This document shows, in pieces, positions 16,432 through 25,165 of a DNA stretch of 64,000 bases. Position 1 is the stretch's first letter. Every line of letters begins with the position of its first letter. Source of the DNA: CBDAQD01 sp965275905 (lineage in GTDB: Bacteria; Pseudomonadota; Alphaproteobacteria; Rhizobiales; JAJFHC01); the NCBI GenBank assembly GCA_965275905.1, contig CBDHYJ010000082.1, forward strand, positions 149,517 to 213,516. The letters are read 5' to 3'. The notes under the pieces were generated by a model. That model was given only the letters and a program-made list of their open reading frames with translations. It was not told where the DNA came from and did not search any database. The position numbers and the translations under genes were made by a program.

Positions 16432-17319
16432 ATGAAAACGCCCGATGAACCCAACCGTCTCACCCTGGACAGACTCTCAGGGGCCGCGCCGCCGCAAGCC
16501 TGGTTCGGCGTCAGTGCCGTGTTCCATTATCTCGGACCGTCATTTGCCGTCCTGCTGTTTCCGGCCGTCGGCGTGCTTGGCGTCGCCTGGTTCCGCATTG
16601 CCTCGGCGGCCTTGTTCTTCATGCCCGTAACCCGGCCCTGGCGCACGATACGCATGGCCGGCAACCGGACGCGGGTCCTGCTCGTCGGGCTAGGGGTCTG
16701 CCTTGCCGTGATGAACACCGCGTTCTATCTGGCGCTTGAACGGCTGCCGATGAGCCTGGTCGCTGCCATGGAATTCGTCGGCACGATCGGTGTCGCGCTC
16801 TACGGCCTGCGCACCGGGCGCAACCTGTTGGCACTCGCGCTGGTTATTGCCGGCGTCTTCGTGCTGATCGACGTCAAGTGGTCCTCCGATCCGGTCGGCC
16901 TGTTCTGGGCGGCGCTCAACGCAGCGCTGTTCGCCGGATACATCGTGCTCGGCCACAAGGCGGCGAGGGACGGGGCTGGCAGCGGCGTCAACAATCTCGG
17001 TGCCGCCATGCTGATCGCTTTCGTCTTTCTCATGCCGATCGGCTTCGTTCAGGCCTGGCGCGCGTTTTCCGTGCCGGAGCTCGTGCTGGCCGGGATAGGG
17101 GTCGGCATCTGCTCGTCCGTCATTCCCTATATCTGCGACCAGCTCGCCATGTCGCGCTTGCCACGCTCGAGCTTCGCCCTGCTGCTGGCATTGCTGCCGG
17201 CGACGGCGACGGTCGTGGCGGCGATCGTGCTTGCCCAGATCCCGACGTCCAGGGACCTCGCCGGCATCGCGCTGGTCATGGCCGGTGTGGCCGTGCACAG
17301 GCCGGCCGATGCCGACTGA
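16432..17319 (+). CDS. EamA/RhtA-type amino acid or metabolite exporter
   Basis: 295 residues with about ten hydrophobic segments forming two EamA repeats, an inner-membrane efflux protein of the drug/metabolite transporter superfamily. Characteristic stretches are YLALERLPMSLVAAMEFVGTIGVAL and LAMSRLPRSSFALLLALLPATATVVA, close to the RhtA threonine/homoserine exporter group. The substrate is inferred only. Divergent Lrp regulator upstream; convergent with the MscS-like gene. Confidence 0.88.
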   Translation: MKTPDEPNRLTLDRLSGAAPPQAWFGVSAVFHYLGPSFAVLLFPAVGVLGVAWFRIASAALFFMPVTRPWRTIRMAGNRTRVLLVGLGVCLAVMNTAFYLALERLPMSLVAAMEFVGTIGVALYGLRTGRNLLALALVIAGVFVLIDVKWSSDPVGLFWAALNAALFAGYIVLGHKAARDGAGSGVNNLGAAMLIAFVFLMPIGFVQAWRAFSVPELVLAGIGVGICSSVIPYICDQLAMSRLPRSSFALLLALLPATATVVAAIVLAQIPTSRDLAGIALVMAGVAVHRPADAD

Positions 17320-17348
17320 GCGGCGTATCGGCCGGACTGCCGTGCTGT

Positions 17349-19739
17349 CTACGGTGTATCCGGAGCCGGCTTCGCGCCCTGATCTGCGCCTTCAATGACG
17401 GGACGCACCGCGCCGGCGACCGCCTGCTTTTCCTCGTCGCTGAGCTTCTTGGTGTCGTCGGCGATCCGGACCGTGACCTCGCGGTGGGCGAACTTGATGC
17501 CGTTTTCCTCGAAAAGATCGCGGATGCGCTGATAGACGAGTTTCCGGATCTCGAACTGGTCGCCCGGCTTGGTCATGTATTTCACCCGCACGATCATGGC
17601 CGAGTCGTCCATCTGCTTGACGCCCTGCGACTTCAGGGGCTGCAGGAACTTCGGTCCGAACTCCGGGTGGTCGAGCAGTTCGATGCCGAGCTTCTTGACC
17701 AGTTTGCGCACCTTCTCGACATCGGTGTCGTAGGTGAGGCGCAGGGGCAGCTTCATCATCACCCAGTCGCGCGAGAAGTTCGTGAGCTGCTTGATCTCGC
17801 CGAAGGGTATGGTGTTGAGCGGGCCGTTGTGGTGACGCAACTGCATCGACCGGATCGAAATTCTCTCGACCGTTCCCTTGGCCGTGCCGATATCGATGTA
17901 CTCGCCCTTCCGGAACGCGTCGTCCGTCAGGAAGAACGCGCCGGAAAAGATGTCCCGGATCAGGGTCTGCGCGCCGAAGCCGACAGCCAGGCCGACCACG
18001 CCGGCACCGGCGAAGAGGGGCCCGATGTTCACGCCGAGTTCGGCGAGGACGATCATGCCGGCAATGACCACGATGGTGATCAGCAGGAAGTTCCGGAAGA
18101 TTGGCAGCAGCGTCGCGAGGCGCGACGCCCCGGCGCCGCCCGGGCCTTCGCCCGGGAGTTCGTGCGGATCGCCGGGATCCTCCTCCGCGACCTTCCGGTC
18201 GATCCAAAGCGCAACCCCGCGATAGGCAATGTAGCCTGCAAACGCGACGAGAATGATGTCCAGCGAACGAGTGACCGGATTTGCCGGATCATCGAGATCC
18301 ACGCCCCAGACCAGCACGATGGCGGCAACGCTCAGGAACGTTACGATGAGGGCTGCGGCATGCTCGATCAGATCCTTGAAGATGGGTTCGGGTTGCGCGT
18401 GGACCTCGACTGCCGCATCGGCGGGTGCGGCAGCGGTTTCATCCCCGCTGTCGCCGTTCTCAGGTTCTCCTTCGATCGCGGCAGCGTCAGGAGACATTTC
18501 TTCCGCCGGCGGCATGTCCTGCATTTGCCGGTCGAATGCGAAGTCGATGACCATGAGTGCCATGCCGTAGACGACGACACCGGCGATCAGGGCGCCGAGC
18601 GGTGCGCCGACCAGGCCGCTGGAGGCCGGCTGGTCAAGCAGCAGCCGGACCGCCGAAACACCCCATGCCGCCATGACGTAAACGATGGTGAGCACGTGCC
18701 AGATCCGGCTCAGGGTCTTCATCCAGATCGATTTCCGGTCCGGATCGCCCGAACCCAGTATCGCCTTCGCGACGGGTTCACGGTACACCACCGCGATTGC
18801 ACAGAACAGGAGAGCGGCCGTCAGGGAGCCGAAGATGAGCACAAGCTTGTGGGTGTTGGCATCGAGACCCAGATTTTCCATCCAGAGGCACACGCCGACG
18901 ATCGTCAGCGACACTGCGGTGCCCGTAACCAGGAACCTGTAGAGATGCCGGGAGTCCCCGTCGGACATGTTGATCATGCGGTATTCGGGAACATTCGGGA
19001 CAAGGAAGTTGATGTAGATCGCCTTCAGCAACTGGAACGCGGCGAATGTCCAGACCACGGTTAGCCCGGTGATACGGCTGGCCTCGTGATCGCCGGCATA
19101 GATGATCACGAGCAGCGTGCCGATCAACGCGCTCATAAGGGCCAACAGGATGAACACGAATCCCCGGAACAGGAGATAGCCGATCTGCTGCATCCGGCTG
19201 GTGGGAACATCCGGGATCCTCGGTGCAAAGACATCGCGTATCCAGTTGCCGACGGGCCGTTCGACGATGCGGCCCAGAACGATACCGGCGATGCCCGCGA
19301 GGACGGCGAGAAAGAGCCAGGCCGTCGATCCGTCCGGGCTCGACATTGCGAGCGTTACCTCGATGTTGGGCCAGGCCTCTCCAGCGTCGGTCCAGACGGC
19401 TTTCAGCCGGGTCAGCGCCTGATGGACGATTTCAGTGAGTGCCGGACCGGATGTTTCTTCGGCCGCCTCTTTCGATTGCTCGGAACCGCCGACGACGATG
19501 ACGGTCGCGCCCTCGCGTGCGGCTTGTTCAAGCGCGGGCCTGATGGCCTCGACCATGCTACCGCCTGTTGCCGTTTCCTGGGCGTAGGCGGCAGCGGGCG
19601 CAAAACACGCGACAGCAAGAGCGACAAGGACGAATAGCGCCGACAGGCGCGCGCCTATGGGCCGACGCTTTTCGATGCCAGCCGGTATCGGATTGTCTAG
19701 ACTGTCTGCAAACGTCTGCAGTCTCTGCACAGCGTGCAT
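17349..19739 (-). CDS. Large MscS-family mechanosensitive channel
   Basis: About 796 residues; ATG at 19739 is preferred because GGGAG lies six bases before it. A signal peptide near residues 28-50 (ALFVLVALAVACFAPAAAYA) precedes a periplasmic domain. Multiple membrane helices and an acidic linker follow (rich in E, D, A and P around residues 400-450). The MscS core lies near 580-720: pore helix GPLFAGAGVVGLAVGFGAQTL and beta domain GEYIDIGTAKGTVERISIR. Such MscK/YnaI-like long channels protect against osmotic downshock, which suits an osmolyte-using organism. Confidence 0.88.
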   Translation of the reverse strand: MHAVQRLQTFADSLDNPIPAGIEKRRPIGARLSALFVLVALAVACFAPAAAYAQETATGGSMVEAIRPALEQAAREGATVIVVGGSEQSKEAAEETSGPALTEIVHQALTRLKAVWTDAGEAWPNIEVTLAMSSPDGSTAWLFLAVLAGIAGIVLGRIVERPVGNWIRDVFAPRIPDVPTSRMQQIGYLLFRGFVFILLALMSALIGTLLVIIYAGDHEASRITGLTVVWTFAAFQLLKAIYINFLVPNVPEYRMINMSDGDSRHLYRFLVTGTAVSLTIVGVCLWMENLGLDANTHKLVLIFGSLTAALLFCAIAVVYREPVAKAILGSGDPDRKSIWMKTLSRIWHVLTIVYVMAAWGVSAVRLLLDQPASSGLVGAPLGALIAGVVVYGMALMVIDFAFDRQMQDMPPAEEMSPDAAAIEGEPENGDSGDETAAAPADAAVEVHAQPEPIFKDLIEHAAALIVTFLSVAAIVLVWGVDLDDPANPVTRSLDIILVAFAGYIAYRGVALWIDRKVAEEDPGDPHELPGEGPGGAGASRLATLLPIFRNFLLITIVVIAGMIVLAELGVNIGPLFAGAGVVGLAVGFGAQTLIRDIFSGAFFLTDDAFRKGEYIDIGTAKGTVERISIRSMQLRHHNGPLNTIPFGEIKQLTNFSRDWVMMKLPLRLTYDTDVEKVRKLVKKLGIELLDHPEFGPKFLQPLKSQGVKQMDDSAMIVRVKYMTKPGDQFEIRKLVYQRIRDLFEENGIKFAHREVTVRIADDTKKLSDEEKQAVAGAVRPVIEGADQGAKPAPDTP

Positions 19740-20006
19740 TGTCATCTCCCGCAAGATCTCCCCGTCAGGCGCCATCATTGAGATTGATGACACCTGAATG
19801 CCAGAGGATACGCGGGTAATGCAGATTGTTACAGTGACTCACGCAGGGAAGGTCGCACACCCGATGTGCCAGGACGCCGGCGGTTGAACCAGAAACCGTT
19901 CAGTACGGCTCTGGAAGAGATGCTCCGGGGCGCTCGGTTGAACCTGACCCTGATTGCGGGTATGAACGCAAATCCGGGGCACCCATTTCGATTTCAGGTA
20001 AATCAG

Positions 20007-20927
20007 ATGAAGATTGCGACTGTGGCAACCGGCGGCATTGGCGGCTACCTTGCTGTACGGCTTGCCAGTACCGGTCATCAGGTCGCCACTATTGCGCGTG
20101 GACCTCATCTTGAGGCGATCAAGTCGAACGGACTTACGCTCGATGGGTTCGACGGCGAGCATTGTGTCAATCCATGGATCGCGACCAGCGACACCTCGGA
20201 AGTTGGAGAGGTTGACGCAATTCTATTCGGTGTCAAAGGCGATGCATTGGAAGCCGCGGCAGAACTATGCCGTCCGATGCTGGGATCCGACACGATAGTC
20301 ATTCCGTTTCTGAACGGCGTGGAGGCCTCCGACAGGCTCGCGGACATCTTGCCGGAACAGAATGTCGGTAATGGACTGGCACAGGTTTCAACGACCATTT
20401 CCGCGCCCGGCGTAATCAAACAGACCGGCGAATTCAATCGCTTCATTTTTGCCGAGCGCGATAGCCGGCCCTCCTCGAGGATTGACGCTCTCAGAGATGC
20501 GATAAACGAAGCAGGTTCTTCTGCACCGCCAACCGATGATGTCGAGCGTGATCTCTGGGCCAAGTTTGTATTGTTTTCGGCAGTATCCGGCGTCACAGCC
20601 GCAGCCAGATGCACGATCGGCGACATCGTCGCGAACGATCATCTTTCCGAGCTTTTCAGGGGAATTATTTCCGAGACCGCCGCTCTCGGGAGAGCGCGCG
20701 GCGTGGCTTTGCCGGACACGATCGAAACGGATATCTGGTCCGCCGCAGCGAATCTGCCTCCACCCATGCGGGCATCTACGGCCATTGATCTGGAGAACGG
20801 ACGGCCATTGGAGATTGAGTGGATCTCCGGAGCGGTCGTGCGGCTTTCCCGAGACGCCGGAACTGAAGCGGCAATCAACAAGACGATCTATGCGATCCTC
20901 AGTCCTTATCGACACGGAGTTCGTTAG
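20007..20927 (+). CDS. Ketopantoate reductase family (PanE/ApbA)
   Basis: 306 residues beginning MKIATVATGGIGGYLAVRLA, the N-terminal NADP-binding motif G-x-G-G-x-G-like of PanE. It ends with the C-terminal helical domain containing FSAVSGVTAAAR and DLENGRPLEIEWISGAVVR, including the Lys/Asn/Glu-type active-site neighbourhood. It reduces 2-ketopantoate in pantothenate synthesis or acts on a related ketoacid. The isolated position does not prove the biosynthetic role. Confidence 0.85.
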   Translation: MKIATVATGGIGGYLAVRLASTGHQVATIARGPHLEAIKSNGLTLDGFDGEHCVNPWIATSDTSEVGEVDAILFGVKGDALEAAAELCRPMLGSDTIVIPFLNGVEASDRLADILPEQNVGNGLAQVSTTISAPGVIKQTGEFNRFIFAERDSRPSSRIDALRDAINEAGSSAPPTDDVERDLWAKFVLFSAVSGVTAAARCTIGDIVANDHLSELFRGIISETAALGRARGVALPDTIETDIWSAAANLPPPMRASTAIDLENGRPLEIEWISGAVVRLSRDAGTEAAINKTIYAILSPYRHGVR

Positions 20928-20951
20928 CGAACACCCGGGCCCAAACTCACT

Positions 20952-21572
20952 CTAGTCGTTGTCGGTCAGGCCCGCACCGGCGCCTGCGAGCCGCGAGGCT
21001 TCTGTCGAAGGAACGTATGTCCGGGCCGCAAGTGTCGACACTTCGGCCCACAGGCTTTCACCCACAACCACGCCATCTGTCGTCGGGGAGGGGTCGTTGT
21101 CGCACAGGCTGTCGGGCTTTGCCGTGATCGTAATATTGCATCCCGAATCCGACATGCCTTCGGGCATGCGCGTACCCCCGGGCGAACACAGGACAACGCC
21201 GCCGTTGCCGAACCCGATCTCGAAACAGAGGCCGTAGTCCGCTGCGGCATTGGCGGCGAGGCCGAGGAACAGGGCTGGCGCGTCCAGCCCTGACAGCTTC
21301 ACGGTTGCATCCGGTGCGCTCAGAGCAACCTGATCCAGAGCCGCTATTCCCTCGCTGACGGCACGGGCGCACTGATCGGCAGCCCCGGCATCATGTGTGC
21401 CGCTGGACGTTGCCCTTATCCCGGCAAGTGCCGCCCCGGCGCCGTCCAAGCCGCGCGCGGACAGCCACGCGGCGGCGCGTCCTACATCCTCGGCGATCCC
21501 GGCCGGCAGGCCCGCGCCGACTGCCGCCTTCTGGACGGTCATGCGGATCTCGTTGAGCGAGCGTCGGATCAT
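20952..21572 (-). CDS. DUF3726 protein, third gene of an uncharacterised operon
   Basis: 206 residues from the ATG at 21572 (MIRRSLNEIRMTVQKAAVGAG). The sequence matches DUF3726 as I remember it, with LDAPALFLGLAANAAADYG and a terminal DGVVVGESLWAEVSTLAARTYVPST. No known catalytic motif or membrane segment is seen. Its start overlaps the stop of the preceding gene by four bases (ATGA), so translation is coupled. Function unknown. Confidence 0.75.
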   Translation of the reverse strand: MIRRSLNEIRMTVQKAAVGAGLPAGIAEDVGRAAAWLSARGLDGAGAALAGIRATSSGTHDAGAADQCARAVSEGIAALDQVALSAPDATVKLSGLDAPALFLGLAANAAADYGLCFEIGFGNGGVVLCSPGGTRMPEGMSDSGCNITITAKPDSLCDNDPSPTTDGVVVGESLWAEVSTLAARTYVPSTEASRLAGAGAGLTDND

Positions 21573-23272
21573 GGGCCGGTCGCGAGGACCGGCAGCCACC
21601 AGTCGTCTGCATCTGCATCGCCAAGCTCGTCGAACAGCGGCGCGCCCTGATAAAGCGTGATCCGCGTCCAGCGGTCGGACTTCGGGTCGAACTTGGATGC
21701 ACCGAAAAAGGAGAGCTTGCAGCGCAGCATGTCGATCGGCAGGCACTCCTCGCTGATGAGATTGTCACGGATTTCCGCGTAAGGGTGGCGGCGCGACGTC
21801 TGCACGCGGCGCACGATCTGCCGGTGGCCGGGACTGCGCATCAGGAATTCGGCGACGGGCCGTTCGCCGGACCAGCTTTCGAGATCGCGGGCGAGGCGGC
21901 AGATCTGGCGGGCGACATCGAGCGGCATTTCCAGTTCCGCACCCGGTTCCTCGAAGCGGTCGCCGAGACGGGGCTCAAGCTTCTCCTCCGAGACGTACCA
22001 GAACCGTTTGTTGGCGGCCCTGCTGTCGAAATCGATGCCGATCGCCCAGCCGTATTCCCGCTCCATGAGCTGCTTCAGGTCCGAAACCTTCATGGCCGGT
22101 TCGAGTACGGGTTCGACCGTGCTGTCCATGCAATGCGCGAGACCGTCGACAAGCTGTCCGTGCAACTCGAGCACGAGGGCGACGGCGAACTCCTGGCACT
22201 CCAGCGACAGGTCGGCGGTCGCGGATATCACGCGGTCCCAGGGCCGGGGGGCGGCGAGGGCGTCCGGGGTCATCAGCGCTTCGAGTGCCGGCATCTCGGT
22301 GCGCAGCGTGACGATCCGGTCCATCTGGCGGGCATCGTCAACGTTCCACTGGTCCAGATGTCTTCGTGCCCGATCGAGCAACACACGAGCACGCGACATC
22401 GTCTCCGCGTCCGCATGCTCGATCGCGCGTACGCGCGCCAATGCGGTCTCGCGGGCGAGCATCCAGTTGTTGAGCAGGATCGGATGCGTCACCAGGAATG
22501 GCGCCATGCCGAGGCCGGTCGCATTGCCGATCCCCAGAAAGCGCTTGAGGTCTCCGTCGAGTTCGACGGCGGTTTCCGGCGATCTCGACCGGGCAATATG
22601 CTCGACGAGGTCGTGGGTGAAGCCCCGGATCAGCCAGACGGTCAGCATCTCCGCCCGGAACGGATGTGACAGGCCGGGACGGCCGGCAAAGCGGTCCCGG
22701 TCGGCGATGCCGAACTTGCCGTTCCCGTAGACCGCCGTTGTGCGCATGAGATAGCCAATGGATCCGATCATCCCGCGATCGGGCTGACGGCCCCGCGAAA
22801 GGCTGTCGACGACGTGCTCGAACAGTCTTACGGACTTGTTGGCGCGGCTGAGGACGAGGTCGCTGGCCTCGAACCGCCCGGCCTCCTGCCTCGGTGCGTT
22901 GGCTTTCAGCCGCTCCACGTCTGCGGCTTCGGGAATGCCGTCGAACAGGACGTAACTCGTGTCCCAGGCCTCCGCGATGACCCGGTCGGTGCGCTGGTCG
23001 GGATCGAGGGGGGTGGAGAAGGCAACCAGGCTGTAGACATGATCACCGAGCGGCACGGTGTAGACGGCGTGACCGAAACCGTTGCCGTCGATAGCCCATT
23101 CCCGGCGGTCAACCCCGGCGCCTTCGTCCGACAGTTGCCGGAGTAGCGAGCGCATGAAACTCAGCCTGGTCGGGAAAAAACAGCCCATGCGCGCCAGGCG
23201 CATGACCTTGTCCGGCGGCCGGAGATCGGCCTGCGGGACGGTGCTGTCGGTCCTGCTCTCTATCCCGCTCAT
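21569..23272 (-). CDS. Uncharacterised 567-residue protein, second gene of the DUF3726 operon
   Basis: From the ATG at 23272 (MSGIESRTD...) the protein is soluble, with no signal peptide or membrane helix. It is rich in Arg, Asp and Leu, and I recognise no domain. Notable segments are RLARMGCFFPTRLSFMRSLL near the start, DRDRFAGRPGLSHPFRAEML, GLGMAPFLVTHPILLNNWM and YGWAIGIDFDSRAANKRFWY. It overlaps the dipeptidase-like gene before it and the DUF3726 gene after it by four bases each, so the three products are probably made in fixed ratio and may form a complex or pathway. Confidence 0.8.
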   Translation of the reverse strand: MSGIESRTDSTVPQADLRPPDKVMRLARMGCFFPTRLSFMRSLLRQLSDEGAGVDRREWAIDGNGFGHAVYTVPLGDHVYSLVAFSTPLDPDQRTDRVIAEAWDTSYVLFDGIPEAADVERLKANAPRQEAGRFEASDLVLSRANKSVRLFEHVVDSLSRGRQPDRGMIGSIGYLMRTTAVYGNGKFGIADRDRFAGRPGLSHPFRAEMLTVWLIRGFTHDLVEHIARSRSPETAVELDGDLKRFLGIGNATGLGMAPFLVTHPILLNNWMLARETALARVRAIEHADAETMSRARVLLDRARRHLDQWNVDDARQMDRIVTLRTEMPALEALMTPDALAAPRPWDRVISATADLSLECQEFAVALVLELHGQLVDGLAHCMDSTVEPVLEPAMKVSDLKQLMEREYGWAIGIDFDSRAANKRFWYVSEEKLEPRLGDRFEEPGAELEMPLDVARQICRLARDLESWSGERPVAEFLMRSPGHRQIVRRVQTSRRHPYAEIRDNLISEECLPIDMLRCKLSFFGASKFDPKSDRWTRITLYQGAPLFDELGDADADDWWLPVLATGP

Positions 23273-24258
23273 GGCGCCGGCCCGAAAGACTGATCGAAGA
23301 AACGAAGCCAGTTGCCGCCCATGATGGCGGCAACATCGTCTTCGCCGAAGCCGGCGTCGCGCAGGCCGGCCGCGATGTTGCGGAGATCGGCATTGCCGGC
23401 AAACCAGTCCGGCTGCGGCGGGAAACCGGGCGCGTCCGCGGAACCCTCGCCGTAATCGGTCTGTTTGGTCCAGCGGCCGTTGCGCATCCACGCGACGACG
23501 CTGTCGGGCTGGTCCTGGCAGAGATCGGAGCCGATGCCGAGGTGCTCGACGCCGTAGCGGTCAGCGGCTTCCGCGACCATCCTGCAGAAGGAGTCGAGCG
23601 TGCAGGCCGAGCCGTCTTTGAGATGATGAGGATAAAGGGAGAAGCCGAGCATCCCTCCGGATGCGGTCAGCGCCTTCAGGACCTCGTCCGACTTGTTTCT
23701 CAGGGCCGGATGCCACCAGTGCGGGTTGGCATGGGTGATCGCGATGGGCCGCGACGAGATCTCGATTGCCTCAAGCGTCGAGCGCTCGGCGGAATGGCTC
23801 ATGTCGACGACGAGGCCGACGCGGTTCATCTCGGCGATGGCCTCGCGCCCGAACCGGGTGATGCCCGGGTCCTCGTCCTCATAGCAGCCGGTCGCCAGCA
23901 GCGACTGGTTGTTGTAGCTGAGCTGCATGAAGCGGGCGCCGAGCGTGTGACAGATTTCGATCAGACCGATGTCGTCCTCGATCGGGGAGGGGTTCTGGAA
24001 ACCGAAGAAGATCGCCGTCCCGCCGTCCTGCATCGCACGGCGCACATCGTCACCGGTACGGCCCGGAAATATGAGACCGGGATGAGCCTCGAACCAGCGG
24101 TTCCACTGTTCGATGTTCAGCACTGTCTCGCGGAAGTTCTCGTGATAGGCGATGGTCACGTGCACCGCATGGACGCCGCCCTCGCGCATCTCGCCGAAAA
24201 TCTTGTCCGACCAGTTGGCGTACTGCAGACAGTCGATCAGCGGGCTTGTCTGGGACAT
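23269..24258 (-). CDS. Membrane-dipeptidase family protein with missing metal ligands
   Basis: 329 residues of the renal (membrane) dipeptidase family, a TIM-barrel hydrolase. Retained ligand-type residues are in VDMSHSAERS, AITHANPHWW and LGIGSDLC. The usual first H-x-D is replaced by LIDCLQYANWSD, and the bridging glutamate region (EGG) reads GFQNPSPIED. The binuclear zinc site is therefore altered, and the enzyme may use one metal or a different chemistry. First gene of a three-gene, overlap-coupled operon with unknown partners. Confidence 0.82.
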   Translation of the reverse strand: MSQTSPLIDCLQYANWSDKIFGEMREGGVHAVHVTIAYHENFRETVLNIEQWNRWFEAHPGLIFPGRTGDDVRRAMQDGGTAIFFGFQNPSPIEDDIGLIEICHTLGARFMQLSYNNQSLLATGCYEDEDPGITRFGREAIAEMNRVGLVVDMSHSAERSTLEAIEISSRPIAITHANPHWWHPALRNKSDEVLKALTASGGMLGFSLYPHHLKDGSACTLDSFCRMVAEAADRYGVEHLGIGSDLCQDQPDSVVAWMRNGRWTKQTDYGEGSADAPGFPPQPDWFAGNADLRNIAAGLRDAGFGEDDVAAIMGGNWLRFFDQSFGPAP

Positions 24259-24388
24259 GGGCGAGCTGCCGTAGTTGCGCGGTATCCGCTTGTTCAGACG
24301 GATACTTGATCACCTCACGGCAATGTCCGGCAAGAGAATAGTCGCGCGATTGCCTTGAATGGATGCCGCGCGAGTAGACGGAGCTTCG

Positions 24389-25165
24389 CTAACCGCCGCC
24401 GAAACTCTTGATGAGGCTGCCCGCGACGAGATGCCAGCCGTCGACAAGGACGAAGAAAATCAGCTTGAACGGCAGGGATATGATGACCGGAGGCAACATC
24501 ATCATGCCCATGGACATGAGGACGGACGCCACGACCATGTCGATGACGATGAAGGGCACGAAAAGCAGGAACCCGATTTCGAACGCCCGTCTCAGTTCGC
24601 TGATCATGAAGGCCGGGACCAGCACGTGCAGCGGCACGTCCTCGGCCTTTTCCGGCTGCGCGGTGTTCGACAGGTCGATGAAAAGTCCGAGGTCCTTTTC
24701 GCGGACGTGCTTGGACATGAACTGGTGAAACGGCTTCGACGCGCGGTCGAACGCCTCGGTCATTTCGATTTCTTCTTCGATCAGCGGAACGATGCCGTCC
24801 CTGTAGGCGTTCTGGAACACGGGCGCCATGACGAAGGCGGTCAGGAACAGGGCGAGCGACACGATGACCGCGTTCGGCGGCGACTGCTGAATGCCGATGG
24901 CCGTACGCAGCAGCGACAGCACGACGACGATACGCGTGAACGACGTCACCATGACGAGAATGGATGGCGCCAGGCTCAGGACCGTGATCAGCGCGACCAG
25001 CTGGATCGCGCGCTGGGTCAGGCCGGAGCCCTCGTCGAGATTGAGACGGATCTCCTGCGCCGATGCCGGGTCGATTCCGATGACCAGGACGGCCATCGCT
25101 GCAGCCATGCCGAGCCGGGTAAAAAAGGTCAGAGCGGCCTGCATGGCTGCACCGGCAGATGTCAC
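24389..25165 (-). CDS. fliP: Flagellar export apparatus protein FliP
   Basis: 258 residues: an N-terminal signal-like segment, then LSLAPSILVMVTSFTRIVVVLSLLRTA and a C-terminal pair of helices (FEIGFLLFVPFIVIDMVVASVLMSMGMMMLPP), both FliP signatures. FliP forms the core of the flagellar type III export gate with FliQ and FliR. Its start overlaps the fliO stop by four bases. fliQ and fliR lie on the opposite strand 3 kb away. Confidence 0.95.
   Translation of the reverse strand: MTSAGAAMQAALTFFTRLGMAAAMAVLVIGIDPASAQEIRLNLDEGSGLTQRAIQLVALITVLSLAPSILVMVTSFTRIVVVLSLLRTAIGIQQSPPNAVIVSLALFLTAFVMAPVFQNAYRDGIVPLIEEEIEMTEAFDRASKPFHQFMSKHVREKDLGLFIDLSNTAQPEKAEDVPLHVLVPAFMISELRRAFEIGFLLFVPFIVIDMVVASVLMSMGMMMLPPVIISLPFKLIFFVLVDGWHLVAGSLIKSFGGG

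Noticed and set aside
16878..19064. 728-codon open frame on the plus strand
   Set aside because: It lies opposite the MscS-type channel gene and within the EamA gene's end; composition is Arg/His/Asp-rich with no domain. It is a GC-skew shadow.
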